A stretch of DNA of 64,000 bases, taken from DAOTYE01 sp034434915. GTDB lineage: Bacteria; Chloroflexota; Dehalococcoidia; Dehalococcoidales; RBG-16-60-22. The stretch is from assembly GCA_034434915.1 (NCBI GenBank), contig DAOTYE010000001.1, forward strand, positions 54,272 to 118,271. The letters run 5' to 3'. Shown in pieces: positions 52,952-61,714 of this stretch. The first letter of the stretch is position 1. Every line of letters begins with the position of its first letter. The notes beneath the pieces were generated by a model. The model searched no databases. It saw only the letters and a program-made list of their open reading frames with translations, and had not been told where the DNA came from. A program made the position numbers and the translations under genes.

Positions 52952-54424
52952 TTACTCGCGGAACAGGTAAATACGCTCTTTCAACTTGGTCAGGTCAGGA
53001 TTGCGGCACTCCCCATAGGTATAGACGATAGAGATATCATTCTTTCTGAGGAACTCACTATCGGTGCAGCCAGCGCCCAGAAAAGCGCGGGCCTCTTCAT
53101 CCCGGGGCAGTGGGAAAGCGTGTAGCCTGGCATATACTTTTTTCCCGGTAATAGGCGCGAAAGCGTTTGCTTTCCATGGGTCCAGGACAGCTTTTCCGTA
53201 CTCTGTGCCCACATTATCTCTTATCCAGATAAAGTCCTGATACTCCGTATCGTTAATAATCTTGTAGTAATTGATATCCAAGCGTTCCGGAATAGCAAAG
53301 GCGAAGATAGCAAAGATAAGGACAAAACTGACGAGCTTGCCCGCGTTACGCGTAAAAAAGGTGAGTACGGGACTGCCTAATGTGAAACCGAGTTTCGCCA
53401 TCCAGGCCAACCCTGCCCCGGCAAAGACTCCTATCATGAGCATCATGTACATGAGGCCGCGCTCGTAGATGATAGAAACTCCATAGCCAAACACAAAGAA
53501 GATTACCAGCATCGTCAGCAGTGCCATAAAACCCAGGATGAAGCTGTAGTTCCTGAGGTTGCTTTTTAATGCCAGGATGAAAACCCCGAGCAGGCAGAGC
53601 GCCATCGGCAGGTAGCCGTAGCTCTTTATTATCCGCGGGAAGCTCACCCATTCCGGCAGGGTCTTTACCGTAAGCAGGTCTTTAACGGTGACCATGAAAT
53701 AGTCCAGCATCCAGGGGAAGGGCGCCAGAAATGGAATGAGCAAGGCAAACGTCACTCCCATACTGTGCCAGGCATTTGTTCTCAAGCTCATGATGATGTT
53801 TGGAGCAAGCAGGATTACCAGAATGATGGCGGATGGCGAGTGCAGTGTCAGCAGGAAAAAGGTAAGTATGAAAAGGACGCTATAAGACCAGAAGCCCCTG
53901 AAGTTAAAAGCGACAAAGAGCGCCAGAGGGATAATGAAAAGACCAAAAGCTACAGGGACCAGGAAACCCGGACCCAGTATGCCCACCGTGGTGGTTATTA
54001 AGCAGGTGAAGAGAGCGGCGTACCAGCCAAACCCTTCACGCCTGCCGAGGATGTAAACGGCAAGGGCGGTCATCATGAAGACAATCCCCGGGAAAAAACG
54101 GAAGATGGTGAGCCAGGAGATACCGCTGACTGCCTGAAAGACGCCCCAGAAAACGTGGAAGCCTACCTCCAGATTGTTGCCGAGATTATACCAGCCGGCT
54201 CCAAGAATCGGGTCAGGGAAGTTGACGCTACCCGCGTTCTGAAAAGCGCGCATGAAGGCAAAGTGATACCATTCGTCTACGTGGAGTGGGTAATTGTAAC
54301 CTATGTGGGGAATGAAAGCGATGTAAAACGCGAGACCGAGGACGGGGATTAATTTAACATAATCTGAAAAGGCGATTTTGATAAAGAATGAACGGTTTTT
54401 CTCGTGACTGAAACTATTCTCCAC
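52952..54424 (-). CDS. Multi-pass membrane protein, GT-C-like
   Basis: The 490-residue protein has about 12-13 hydrophobic helices and an extracellular-side DEWYHF motif near residue 50. This placement resembles the first-loop acidic motif of GT-C glycosyltransferases (STT3/PMT-like). The C-terminus has a soluble stretch (WIRDNVGTEYGKAVLDPWKANAFAPITGKKVYAR). It would use a lipid-linked sugar if the fold guess is right; I cannot identify a specific family. No operon partner is evident. Confidence 0.7.
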   Translation of the reverse strand: MENSFSHEKNRSFFIKIAFSDYVKLIPVLGLAFYIAFIPHIGYNYPLHVDEWYHFAFMRAFQNAGSVNFPDPILGAGWYNLGNNLEVGFHVFWGVFQAVSGISWLTIFRFFPGIVFMMTALAVYILGRREGFGWYAALFTCLITTTVGILGPGFLVPVAFGLFIIPLALFVAFNFRGFWSYSVLFILTFFLLTLHSPSAIILVILLAPNIIMSLRTNAWHSMGVTFALLIPFLAPFPWMLDYFMVTVKDLLTVKTLPEWVSFPRIIKSYGYLPMALCLLGVFILALKSNLRNYSFILGFMALLTMLVIFFVFGYGVSIIYERGLMYMMLMIGVFAGAGLAWMAKLGFTLGSPVLTFFTRNAGKLVSFVLIFAIFAFAIPERLDINYYKIINDTEYQDFIWIRDNVGTEYGKAVLDPWKANAFAPITGKKVYARLHAFPLPRDEEARAFLGAGCTDSEFLRKNDISIVYTYGECRNPDLTKLKERIYLFRE

Positions 54425-54540
54425 TTCTGCGTCACTCGTTTCTCTTTTTCCGCCCTTTGGCTCTCACCGGCGCGTCTCTCTTTAAACTATGTGTCTATTA
54501 TAGCTATAGCGCCTGTTAGGGGCAACAGGTAGATTTTCCG

Positions 54541-55077
54541 TCAGTCAAGCTTTTCCGCCACCAGGCTGGCAATCGCCCGCTTATCTCCCCGGTCTTCAAA
54601 TATCCCCTCCCGGTAGCGCAGAATGCGGAAACCGCGGAACAGGTCAAGCAGTTCATTGTGCCGGAGCAGAAAATCCGGGTTTTTGGGCTTGCCCCACTGC
54701 ATCTGCTCAATAAGAAAGGTCTCATAGACGATTATGCCGCCGCGTTTAAGCCCTTCTTTCATCTGTGGAATCAAAGAGCGCTGGAGATAATAGAAACAGA
54801 TGATGGCATCATAGTAACCCGGCTTGATGTGGTAGTCCTTTTCCAGGTCTGCCACCTGTGCTTCTATGACAACCTTTTCTCTCCGGGCAGCCTCAAGGGC
54901 TTTTTTGATGGCTTCTGGAGAAAGGTCAACTCCCTCCACCTCAAACCCGTGTTTGGCGAGATAGATGGCGTTCCGCCCGTTTCCCATGGCGATATCAAGC
55001 ACGCGCCCCACTGGCAGAAGACCCAGGTGCTCTACCAGAAATGGAGCTGGCTCAGTGTTCTCGTGGATGTGCGGCAT
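54541..55077 (-). CDS. Class I SAM-dependent methyltransferase (TehB-like)
   Basis: The 178-residue protein has the SAM-binding motif I VLDIAMGNGRNAIYLAKHGFEVEGVDLS and a motif-II-like YDAIICFYYLQRSLIPQM. It resembles tellurite-resistance/thiopurine methyltransferase relatives acting on small molecules. It is 63 bp from the nearest gene, and the target is unknown. Confidence 0.85.
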   Translation of the reverse strand: MPHIHENTEPAPFLVEHLGLLPVGRVLDIAMGNGRNAIYLAKHGFEVEGVDLSPEAIKKALEAARREKVVIEAQVADLEKDYHIKPGYYDAIICFYYLQRSLIPQMKEGLKRGGIIVYETFLIEQMQWGKPKNPDFLLRHNELLDLFRGFRILRYREGIFEDRGDKRAIASLVAEKLD

Positions 55078-55140
55078 CGCTAACGAAAGACCTATTTACC
55101 GGCGAGCTTTCCGGCTATCATAGCAACGTGCCGACGGGCG

Positions 55141-55605
55141 TCAGCCTCCATCAGTCTGCGGGAAGGCTACTTCAGTATAGAGAGACTCCACTTTTTGCTT
55201 ATGCTCAAGCTCCTGTCCTGCAAGGTCGCGCAATAAAGTCCTGACTTCTCCTGCCGGGTGCATCCCGGCAAGACTGAGGTAAAGCTCATGGGAAGCTTTC
55301 TCCCGTCTGGCGGCGAACAGGAAGATGTCCTTGAGCTCCATGTCAGGCGCAAGTTGCGGCTGGTCCAGGTGCTCTGCAATCTTATAGTCCACCGTCTGGT
55401 CCGGACGCAGACTGCCCTTTTTCAATTCCCCACGGGCATACCGTTCCAGCATGGTCTGGTGTCCTTTCTCCTGCAAGGAGAGCTTTTTCAGAGCGTCAGT
55501 TACCGCACTGTTTTTGACCTTCTGGCTGAGGTCAGTGTAAAGACGCTGTGCCTCTATCTCCTTCTGGATGGCTTTCTCAAGAACATCTTTGAGCGTCATG
55601 TGCAT
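55141..55605 (-). CDS. Ferritin-like diiron protein (rubrerythrin-type fold), copy A
   Basis: The 154-residue helical protein has paired ExxH signatures EKGH and ELEH, with Glu residues in KEIEAQRLY and RREKASHELY. Those six ligands fit a diiron four-helix bundle of the ferritin-like superfamily. No rubredoxin domain is attached. It is the last gene of a run of similar proteins. Confidence 0.85.
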   Translation of the reverse strand: MHMTLKDVLEKAIQKEIEAQRLYTDLSQKVKNSAVTDALKKLSLQEKGHQTMLERYARGELKKGSLRPDQTVDYKIAEHLDQPQLAPDMELKDIFLFAARREKASHELYLSLAGMHPAGEVRTLLRDLAGQELEHKQKVESLYTEVAFPQTDGG

Positions 55606-55614
55606 CTCTGAACC

Positions 55615-56016
55615 CTACCTTTTAAGCAGGTGTTGGTGCTCTTCACGTATGCATCTGTCCATCACCACGAGCAGTCCGGCATTTTCTGCTTTTGCGGCGG
55701 CTTCCTCACTGACAATGCCTTTTTGCATCCACACTGCTTTTGCCCCGATTTTAATAGCCTCTTCTACGATGGGCATCACCTGCTCCGGACGGCGGAAGAT
55801 GTCCACCACCTCCACTTTCTCCGGCACGGAGCTTAAGTCAGGATAGCTGGTTTTGCCCAGGATTTCTTTTTCATTGGGGTTTACCGGGATGACGTTATAG
55901 CCTTGTTCAATCAGGTACCGGGCGACGCCGTGGCTGGGGCGTTCCGGGTTATTTGAGGCACCCACCACCGCCACCGTGCGGTATTTTTTCAATATGGTCT
56001 CTTCCCTTGCGCCCAT
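55615..56016 (-). CDS. CoA-binding domain protein (YccU-type)
   Basis: The 133-residue protein is a stand-alone CoA-binding Rossmann domain: TVAVVGASNNPERPSHGVARYLIEQGYNVIPVNPN, VEVVDIFRRPEQVMPIV and AVWMQKGIVSEEAAAKAENAGLLVVMDRCI. Family function is unresolved. The ATG at 56016 is 1 bp after the preceding stop, giving a TGATATG junction. Confidence 0.9.
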   Translation of the reverse strand: MGAREETILKKYRTVAVVGASNNPERPSHGVARYLIEQGYNVIPVNPNEKEILGKTSYPDLSSVPEKVEVVDIFRRPEQVMPIVEEAIKIGAKAVWMQKGIVSEEAAAKAENAGLLVVMDRCIREEHQHLLKR

Positions 56017-56017
56017 A

Positions 56018-56473
56018 TCAATTCTCAGTGTAGAAAAGGTCATCATACAGCGTTTCCAGTCTGAGCTTATGCTTGAGCTCCTCATGCACCAAGCTTTCAC
56101 AGAGTCTTTTGGCGTGACTATCCCTAATAGTGGCGGTCAACCTGGTGTAAAAGTCAATTGAAGATTGCTCCCGCTTCATGGCGAAGATAAGCGTATCCTG
56201 CAGTCCGGCTCCTTCCAGGGTATCTCCGCCGGTCAGGTAGTCACTCACCTTAAGGTCGGTGACGCGCTCGGGGCGCCAGTCCTTCTGCGTGAATCCTTTT
56301 TCTTTCAGCTGTTTCAACTTGGCGGCGTGACCGGCTTCTGCTTTCGCCAGTTCCTTCATGAGCGCTTTAGCGGTGGGGTCATCAGTCTTGCTCTGGCTGG
56401 CGGCATACAGCGCCTCCGCGGCGACTTCTTTTAAGATGGCGGTGTCCAATAGCTCGGTTAATTCATCCGGCAT
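56018..56473 (-). CDS. Ferritin-like diiron protein, copy B
   Basis: The 151-residue protein has diiron ligands in KEVAAEALY, ExxH EAGH, REQSSIDFY and EELKH. The ATG at 56473 has AAAGGAG upstream; the longer open frame before it is not translated in my view. It precedes the CoA-binding gene directly. Confidence 0.84.
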   Translation of the reverse strand: MPDELTELLDTAILKEVAAEALYAASQSKTDDPTAKALMKELAKAEAGHAAKLKQLKEKGFTQKDWRPERVTDLKVSDYLTGGDTLEGAGLQDTLIFAMKREQSSIDFYTRLTATIRDSHAKRLCESLVHEELKHKLRLETLYDDLFYTEN

Positions 56474-56579
56474 AAAGGCTCCTTTATCAGGATAATACTC
56501 AATGCCCCCGAATCCGGGCGTCTGCCTGCTTGGTAGAAATAACCCGGTCAGGGGCATGCGTTTTTTGCGAGTCTTGTTA

Positions 56580-57005
56580 TTAAATTGCTTCCAGGAGGGT
56601 GGTGAAGGTGTCATGATGCTCTTCCTCATCCTCAAGAATTTCATGGAAGAGGAAGGAAGTGGTCTTATCACCTTCACTATCGGCGATTTCAATGATTTCC
56701 TTATACATCTTGATGGCGCCTTCTTCGTCTTTGGCGTCCTGGGTTATCATCTCTTTAAGAGTCGTCCCGACAAAGATGGGCTCGGGTTTGGTGGTAGGGA
56801 TGCCACCGAGGTAGAAGAGCCTTTCGGCAATAGCCTCAGCGTGCTTCATTTCCGCGATGGAGATGCTTTTCAGCTCTTCCTGCACCGCGAATCCCTTGAC
56901 GCCGCTCCACTGGACGTGTTGCCACATGTACTGGACCACCACCTGAAGCTCACGGGCAATTGCTTTGTTGAGCATGTCCAGCAACTTTTTTGATGCTTTC
57001 TCCAT
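56580..57005 (-). CDS. Bacterioferritin-like protein, copy C
   Basis: The 141-residue protein is close to bacterioferritin in length and ligands: RELQVVVQYMWQH, ExxH EMKH, DEEGAIKMYKEI and EEEHH. It may store or oxidise iron. A GGAGG site lies 9 nt before the ATG, and a TATAAT (57037-57042) sits upstream, so it probably starts its own transcript. Confidence 0.87.
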   Translation of the reverse strand: MEKASKKLLDMLNKAIARELQVVVQYMWQHVQWSGVKGFAVQEELKSISIAEMKHAEAIAERLFYLGGIPTTKPEPIFVGTTLKEMITQDAKDEEGAIKMYKEIIEIADSEGDKTTSFLFHEILEDEEEHHDTFTTLLEAI

Positions 57006-57069
57006 GGTCAGTTTCCTCCTTTATGCTTTAATTTTTATTATACCACGTTTCCAAACGGCTCAAGCGCCG

Positions 57070-57594
57070 TTAACCACCGTCAAGAGACGGGTGCTCTGCT
57101 TTCACAAACCATGCCGCCGGGTCTTTCAGGTATTCATAGTAGTCAGAGAGCACCTGGTGGTGCCCCCGCTCCTGGGCGGCGAGTTCTTCATAGAATTTCT
57201 TTTCTGCGTCATAGTAGGCGGTCTTCAACTGGGCTTTATAAAAATCATAGCTTTTGTTTTCCATATCAATGGCAGTCTTCACCGCATCAAGCTCAGTGGC
57301 GGGACCTTTTTTCACCTTGCCCAGCTTTTCCGCCGCCTGGGCGAAGAGGGTCTTCAGTCCCTTCGTGTCAGCTTTTATTTCAACCTGGGGCCAGGACTTT
57401 TTATTGCGGAGCGCTTCATAAATTTGCTCAAAGACACGGCGGTGTACATCCTCTTCCTCAGCCAGATGAGCTAACATCTTCCTGCCGGCGTCATTAGTAC
57501 TTTCTTTGCTCGCTTTCAGGTAGAATTGCTTGCCGTCTGTCTCCATTTTGATTGCCGTTTGCAGGGCGGAAAATGTCTTGTTCTGTTCTGACAT
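57070..57594 (-). CDS. Ferritin-like diiron protein, copy D
   Basis: The 174-residue protein has METDGKQFYLKAS, ExxH EDVH, MENKSYDFYKAQ and ERGHH, again a complete diiron ligand set. It is the first of four ferritin-like genes on this strand. Rubrerythrin-type proteins commonly reduce peroxide in anaerobes. Confidence 0.85.
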   Translation of the reverse strand: MSEQNKTFSALQTAIKMETDGKQFYLKASKESTNDAGRKMLAHLAEEEDVHRRVFEQIYEALRNKKSWPQVEIKADTKGLKTLFAQAAEKLGKVKKGPATELDAVKTAIDMENKSYDFYKAQLKTAYYDAEKKFYEELAAQERGHHQVLSDYYEYLKDPAAWFVKAEHPSLDGG

Positions 57595-57729
57595 CAGTAG
57601 CCACTCCTTCTTGTTTCGCTCTCTTCTTTTAAGTATAACACACCATTATCAAAACATGCACCACCATTGCACTGCCAGCGTTTAATTGGTAACATGGTAA
57701 TGAAGGGTTTTATTTTTTGAGGAGGTAAT

Positions 57730-57969
57730 ATGGCAGACAAAAAAGTGGTCATCTATACCACCCCTACCTGTCCCTGGTGTCATCGGGCGAAGGAATATCT
57801 TTCCAAGAAAGGTATCCCTTATACTGAATACAATGTCGCCGCTGACCGGGAGAAAGCCAAGGAAATGATTGATAAATCAAAGCAGATGGGCGTCCCGGTC
57901 ATCATGGTGGACAATGAAATAGTGGTGGGCTTCAATCAACCCAAGCTGGACAGTCTGCTGGGAAGCTAG
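57730..57969 (+). CDS. Glutaredoxin-family protein (CPWC)
   Basis: The 79-residue thioredoxin-fold protein has VVIYTTPTCPWCHRAKEYLSKKGIPYTEYNV and the cis-Pro GVPVIMV. It resembles the NrdH/Grx small redoxins that accept electrons from thioredoxin reductase. The TrxB-like gene follows 24 bp later. The ATG follows GAGGAGG. Confidence 0.92.
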   Translation: MADKKVVIYTTPTCPWCHRAKEYLSKKGIPYTEYNVAADREKAKEMIDKSKQMGVPVIMVDNEIVVGFNQPKLDSLLGS

Positions 57970-57993
57970 TATCATCCTCCGGAGAGGTGAGGC

Positions 57994-58905
57994 ATGTATG
58001 AGCTCATGATTATCGGCGGCGGTCCGTCAGGCATCGCCGCCACGGTGTATGCCGCACGCAAACGCCTCAAGACTGTCCTTATTTCGGCCAATATCGGCGG
58101 GCAAATCAATAACACCTGGGGCATTGAGAACTACCTGGGCTACCAGTTTATTGAGGGTCCTGAGCTCATCAGCAAGTTTGAATCGCAGATAAGCCAGTTC
58201 CCCATTGACCAGAGAATAGGGGAGAAGGTGTCCCGCGTGGTCAAAGCTCAAGATGGCTTTGAGGCAGTAACAGAATCCGGACGCTACCAGGCGCAGGCGG
58301 TCATCATCGCCACCGGAAAAAGCCCGCGCAAGCTCAATGTGCCCGGCGAGACCGAACTCACCGGCAGAGGTGTAACCTACTGTGCTATCTGTGATGGTCC
58401 GGTGTTTGCCGGACGGAAGGTGGCAGTCATCGGCGGCGGAAACTCAGCATTGGAAGCGACGCTTGACATGGTCAAGATTGCCGAACATGTGAGCCTGGTG
58501 TCCCTCACTGACCTCACCGGAGACCCCGTCCTCATTGAGCGCCTTGCCGATGCCAAAAACCTGACTGTTTATAAACAGCATCAGACCCTGGCGATAAAAG
58601 GCAAAGACTTAGTTGAGGGCATTACCTTAAAGGACCTGAAAAGCGGAAAAGAGAAGGCGCTTGATGTGGCCGGCGTGTTTATAGAGATAGGGCTGGTGCC
58701 TAACTCCGCGCTGGTGAAGGACCTGGTGAAGCTGAATGAGCACGGAGAAATCATTGTATCATGTGCCTGTGAGACTTCTTTCCCTGGCGTCTATGCCGCC
58801 GGAGATGTTACCAATATCCCGGAAAAGCAGATAATCATTGCCGCAGGAGAAGGCGCCAAAGCCGCGCTCCAGGCTCACCGCTACCTGCGGAGGCTGACTG
58901 CGTAA
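57994..58905 (+). CDS. Thioredoxin reductase-like flavoprotein
   Basis: The 303-residue protein has the FAD motif IIGGGPSGIAATVYAARK, redox-active CAICDG (Cys pair near residue 130), the NADPH motif VIGGGNSALEATLDM and FPGVYAAGDVTNIPEKQIIIAAGEGAKAA. It reduces the adjacent glutaredoxin-like protein or a thioredoxin. Its placement next to ferritin-like genes fits peroxide defence. Confidence 0.94.
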   Translation: MYELMIIGGGPSGIAATVYAARKRLKTVLISANIGGQINNTWGIENYLGYQFIEGPELISKFESQISQFPIDQRIGEKVSRVVKAQDGFEAVTESGRYQAQAVIIATGKSPRKLNVPGETELTGRGVTYCAICDGPVFAGRKVAVIGGGNSALEATLDMVKIAEHVSLVSLTDLTGDPVLIERLADAKNLTVYKQHQTLAIKGKDLVEGITLKDLKSGKEKALDVAGVFIEIGLVPNSALVKDLVKLNEHGEIIVSCACETSFPGVYAAGDVTNIPEKQIIIAAGEGAKAALQAHRYLRRLTA

Positions 58906-58936
58906 CGTTTTCCTGAAAAATCGGTGGAGGTGGAAG

Positions 58937-59671
58937 ATGCGGAAATTCAGTATTCCATTTGTTATTCTGGTTGCTTTATCACTGCTTATCGGTCTGGTAG
59001 GCTGTCAATCAGCACCGGCACCGGGATATCCTTATCTGCAGGGTGGCGGCACATGGGGTCCGGGTGGCATGATGGGTCCCGGAGGCATGATGGGCAGAGG
59101 TGGCATGGGACCGGGCATGATGGGTGGACGGGCATGATGGGTGGAGGAGGGTTTTACCGCAGTGGCGGACAGCGCATCACCATGGACCGGGCGACTGAAA
59201 TCGTTGAGCAGTTTCTCAGCGACCGCAATGACCCTGACCTGGAAGCCGCGGAAATCATGGAGTTGAGTACAACTTTTACGTGGAGTTTGCTGAAAAGAGT
59301 AGCGGCATCGGCGCTTTTGAGGCGCTTATAGACCCTTACACCGGCACCCTTTATTCTGAGCCCGGTCCGAATATGATGTGGAACACCAGGTACGGCATGA
59401 TGTCCGCCATGATGTGGGGCACACCTGACTCGTCTCAGCCCATGACGGTTACTGAAGAACAAGCGGAGAAGTACGCTCGGAGTTCTTGAAAGGCTATTTG
59501 CCTGGTTCAAAGGCTGATGAGGTGGAGCCTTTTTATGGCTATTACACCATTCATGTCCTGAAAGACGGCGCTATTTACGGCATGCTGAGCGTAAATGGCT
59601 ACACCGGACAGGTGTGGTACCACTTCTGGCATGGTCCTTTTCTGGGCATGAGGGAGCTTGAAGAACACTAG
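58937..59671 (+). pseudogene. Met/Gly-rich lipoprotein gene with three -1 frameshifts
   Basis: The original frame can be rebuilt from three pieces. It starts with a lipoprotein signal (LIGLVGCQSAP) and a Met-Gly-rich segment, then AEIVEQFLSDRNDPDLEAAEIME, YNFYVEFAEKSSGIGAFEALIDPYTG, and FLKGYLPGSKADEVEPFYGYYTIHVLKDG. Frame changes occur near 59130 (G-run), 59264 (T-run) and 59479 (G-run), each needing one added base. They may be real decay or sequencing indels. The intact product would be about 240 residues and may bind metal through its Met residues. Confidence 0.75.
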
Positions 59672-59685
59672 AGGAATATGCGGAG

Positions 59686-59865
59686 ATGGTTAAAGAAGTA
59701 CAGAAGCGGGGCAAACACCTTTTTATCTGTGAGGAATGCGATTACGCTTACGAGCAAAAAGAGTGGGCGGAGAAGTGTGAACAGTGGTGCCGCACATACC
59801 ACAACTGTAACATGGAAATCATCCAGCACGGCGTGCCGCTGGAACAGACAAATAATGCTGGCTAA
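59686..59865 (+). CDS. Small Cys-rich zinc-finger-like protein
   Basis: The 59-residue ORF has CEECDYAYEQKEWAEKCEQWCRTYHNC, a CxxC-x(12)-C-x(3)-C-x(5)-C pattern typical of small metal-binding proteins. A GAGG lies 11 nt before the ATG. The stop overlaps the convergent BASS transporter stop by 4 bp. It is too short for most gene callers, and its function is unknown; a metal-related role fits the neighbourhood. Confidence 0.7.
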   Translation: MVKEVQKRGKHLFICEECDYAYEQKEWAEKCEQWCRTYHNCNMEIIQHGVPLEQTNNAG

Positions 59866-60770
59866 GGCTTCTTAAACAGGAATCCCAGCCATATCATCTG
59901 TAGCAGACCAAAGATAATACATACTGAGGCTGGGATTGCCGCCTTCTCATTGAAAAGGGTCAGCAGGATGCCGCTTGCCAGACCATAGTTCTTCATCGTC
60001 CCCATGAGCACAAAGCTGATGGATGCCTCCTGCTTTACCCGCATTGCCCCGGTGATGAACTTGATGACATAGCCCAGAATGAAACTCACCGTCACGGCGA
60101 TAATGGTCAGGCTGAGCAGGATTTCCGGCTGGGAAAACAGAGCGTCGCGGTTCAGCCCGATGGCGGTGAAAAGGACCAGAAAGAAGCTCCAGTTCACGAT
60201 GGTGCCCCGCCATCTGCCAATTCTATTCATCACTTTGCTGGCGATGAGTATGCGGGAGACAACCAGCGGGATGAGAATCAGCTCGCCGATGATGATAAGC
60301 AAGTCCCCCGGATTGAAAGAGGTCGTGCCGAGGAAAAGCACGATTGCCGCCGGAGTAATCAGGAGTGCGGCAAAGTACGCCACCGTCATGCTCACCAGTG
60401 AGAGCAAAATGTCTCCGCCGAGTATGAAAGTAAACGGAGCTACCGCCACTGCTGGCGGCACCATGGCGATGACCACCAGCCCCGCCCGCAGGTCAGGGTC
60501 GTCCACCAGCCACCATGCCATAAGCAGGATGATGCCCCCCATGACCACGTAGTTCAGGACGAGCGCCAGGACTACACGTCCGGGCATGGTTTTCAGGGAG
60601 ATAAGTTCCCGCGATGTAATGCTCGTGGCGGAGAGAGTCATCACCAGCGCCAGGGCGGGCAGAATGAGCGACTGTGTCCATCTGGCGCCATCCTTGCCGA
60701 TGGCAAAGCCCAGCAACAGGGCCAGAATAAGAATGAAGTTCCGGTTCCTGAATAGATAAATAACTTTCAC
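59862..60770 (-). CDS. BASS-family transporter (bile acid:sodium symporter / Acr3-like)
   Basis: The 302-residue protein has about ten hydrophobic helices and BASS features such as VIAMVPPAVAVAPFTFILGGD and a helix-break region near residue 250. The superfamily includes Na+/bile acid symporters, pyruvate and arsenite transporters; the conserved Acr3 cysteine is not seen. The substrate cannot be assigned. A YHS protein gene lies 31 bp upstream. Confidence 0.82.
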   Translation of the reverse strand: MKVIYLFRNRNFILILALLLGFAIGKDGARWTQSLILPALALVMTLSATSITSRELISLKTMPGRVVLALVLNYVVMGGIILLMAWWLVDDPDLRAGLVVIAMVPPAVAVAPFTFILGGDILLSLVSMTVAYFAALLITPAAIVLFLGTTSFNPGDLLIIIGELILIPLVVSRILIASKVMNRIGRWRGTIVNWSFFLVLFTAIGLNRDALFSQPEILLSLTIIAVTVSFILGYVIKFITGAMRVKQEASISFVLMGTMKNYGLASGILLTLFNEKAAIPASVCIIFGLLQMIWLGFLFKKP

Positions 60771-60801
60771 ATTTATCCCGAGTCAATCAGCGATAAGTGC
60801 T

Positions 60802-60951
60802 CTATTTCTTGCCCATAAACTTTTCCGGGTTTTGGTCAAATGTCTTCTTGCAGCCGGGCGAACAGAAATAGTAAATGATGCCCTTGTAGACAGAAGTCGC
60901 CGCCGCTTTCTTTTCATCTACTTTCATTTTGCAGACCGGGTCAATTGCCAT
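60802..60951 (-). CDS. YHS domain protein
   Basis: The 49-residue protein is a stand-alone YHS domain: AIDPVCKMKVDEKKAAATSVYKG, then YYFCSPGCKKTFDQNPEKF. The DPVCxMxV and FCSxxCxxxF signatures are typical of metal-linked YHS modules. The ATG has GGGGGTG upstream. It precedes the BASS gene. Confidence 0.92.
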   Translation of the reverse strand: MAIDPVCKMKVDEKKAAATSVYKGIIYYFCSPGCKKTFDQNPEKFMGKK

Positions 60952-61078
60952 AAAGCACCCCCTTTATTACATCATATCATACGCTGGTTTACCGGACTAT
61001 TTATGTGATTTTTGTCATATACAGGAGCATCTCCCGGCTTTATCATTAAGATAAGTTGAAGGCCGCAGGAGGTGAAGG

Positions 61079-61543
61079 ATGAGGTCTGGGAAAACCATAG
61101 GGCTTTTAGTCTTAGCTCTAGGCATCATAGCCATAGTGTTGGGCGCCGTATTTCTGGGTCTGGGTGGCGCAAGGTATGTCCAATTGCAGAGTGCCATGAG
61201 GGCAGAGAAGGTTACCCTGGGCATTGAAGGAGCTGAGGTGTCAGGTGATGTTATTGACACCTTTGAAGAGGCTCTAAAAGCCGGGGACACTATCCGTGAA
61301 CATCGGCATAGCATCGCCCCCAGCTATCAGGATTTATTGGGCTCAGGCAGGTACGACCCCACCAATCCCAAGCATCTGACTTATGCCCAGGCAATGAACC
61401 TTGAGAACTACCTGTACCTGGCGGTGGCGGCATTTGGTCTAACCCAGATAGCCATGGGGAGCGGTGCTTTCATGATTCTTACCGGAATTGCACTGGGCGG
61501 AACGGGCATAGTCCTCGTCAAGCTGAGCAGTAAAACCGCCTAG
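61079..61543 (+). CDS. Two-helix membrane protein
   Basis: The 154-residue protein has an N-terminal helix (IGLLVLALGIIAIVLGAVFLGLGG), an extracytoplasmic domain (about 30-110) and a C-terminal hydrophobic stretch (YLYLAVAAFGLTQIAMGSGAFMILTGIALGGTGIVLV). The ATG has AGGAGG 6 nt upstream. I do not recognise the family. Confidence 0.72.
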   Translation: MRSGKTIGLLVLALGIIAIVLGAVFLGLGGARYVQLQSAMRAEKVTLGIEGAEVSGDVIDTFEEALKAGDTIREHRHSIAPSYQDLLGSGRYDPTNPKHLTYAQAMNLENYLYLAVAAFGLTQIAMGSGAFMILTGIALGGTGIVLVKLSSKTA

Positions 61544-61576
61544 TAATCCTAGTAATCATGGTAAAGCTTTCCGGGA

Positions 61577-61625
61577 GAGGCACATGAAGCCATGAGGCTA
61601 AAGGGGCGTGGCTTACATGTGCCTC
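61577..61625 (+). repeat. Long hairpin between genes
   Basis: GAGGCACATG (61577-61586) and CATGTGCCTC (61616-61625) pair perfectly. The inner arms AAGCCA/TGGCTT extend the stem by 6 bp across a one-base bulge. No strong U-run follows, so a terminator, processing site or small RNA are all possible. Confidence 0.6.
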
Positions 61626-61714
61626 AGGCTTTCAATGCTGTAAAGAAATGAGGTAAAATAGGCAAGCTGTTTCATACACGTAGCATACCCGGAAGCATCT
61701 TAGGAGGCAGTCTG

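Noticed and set aside
58924..59331. 135-codon plus-strand frame as an independent gene
   Set aside because: Only part of it carries sensible protein sequence; it is one segment of the frameshifted lipoprotein gene.
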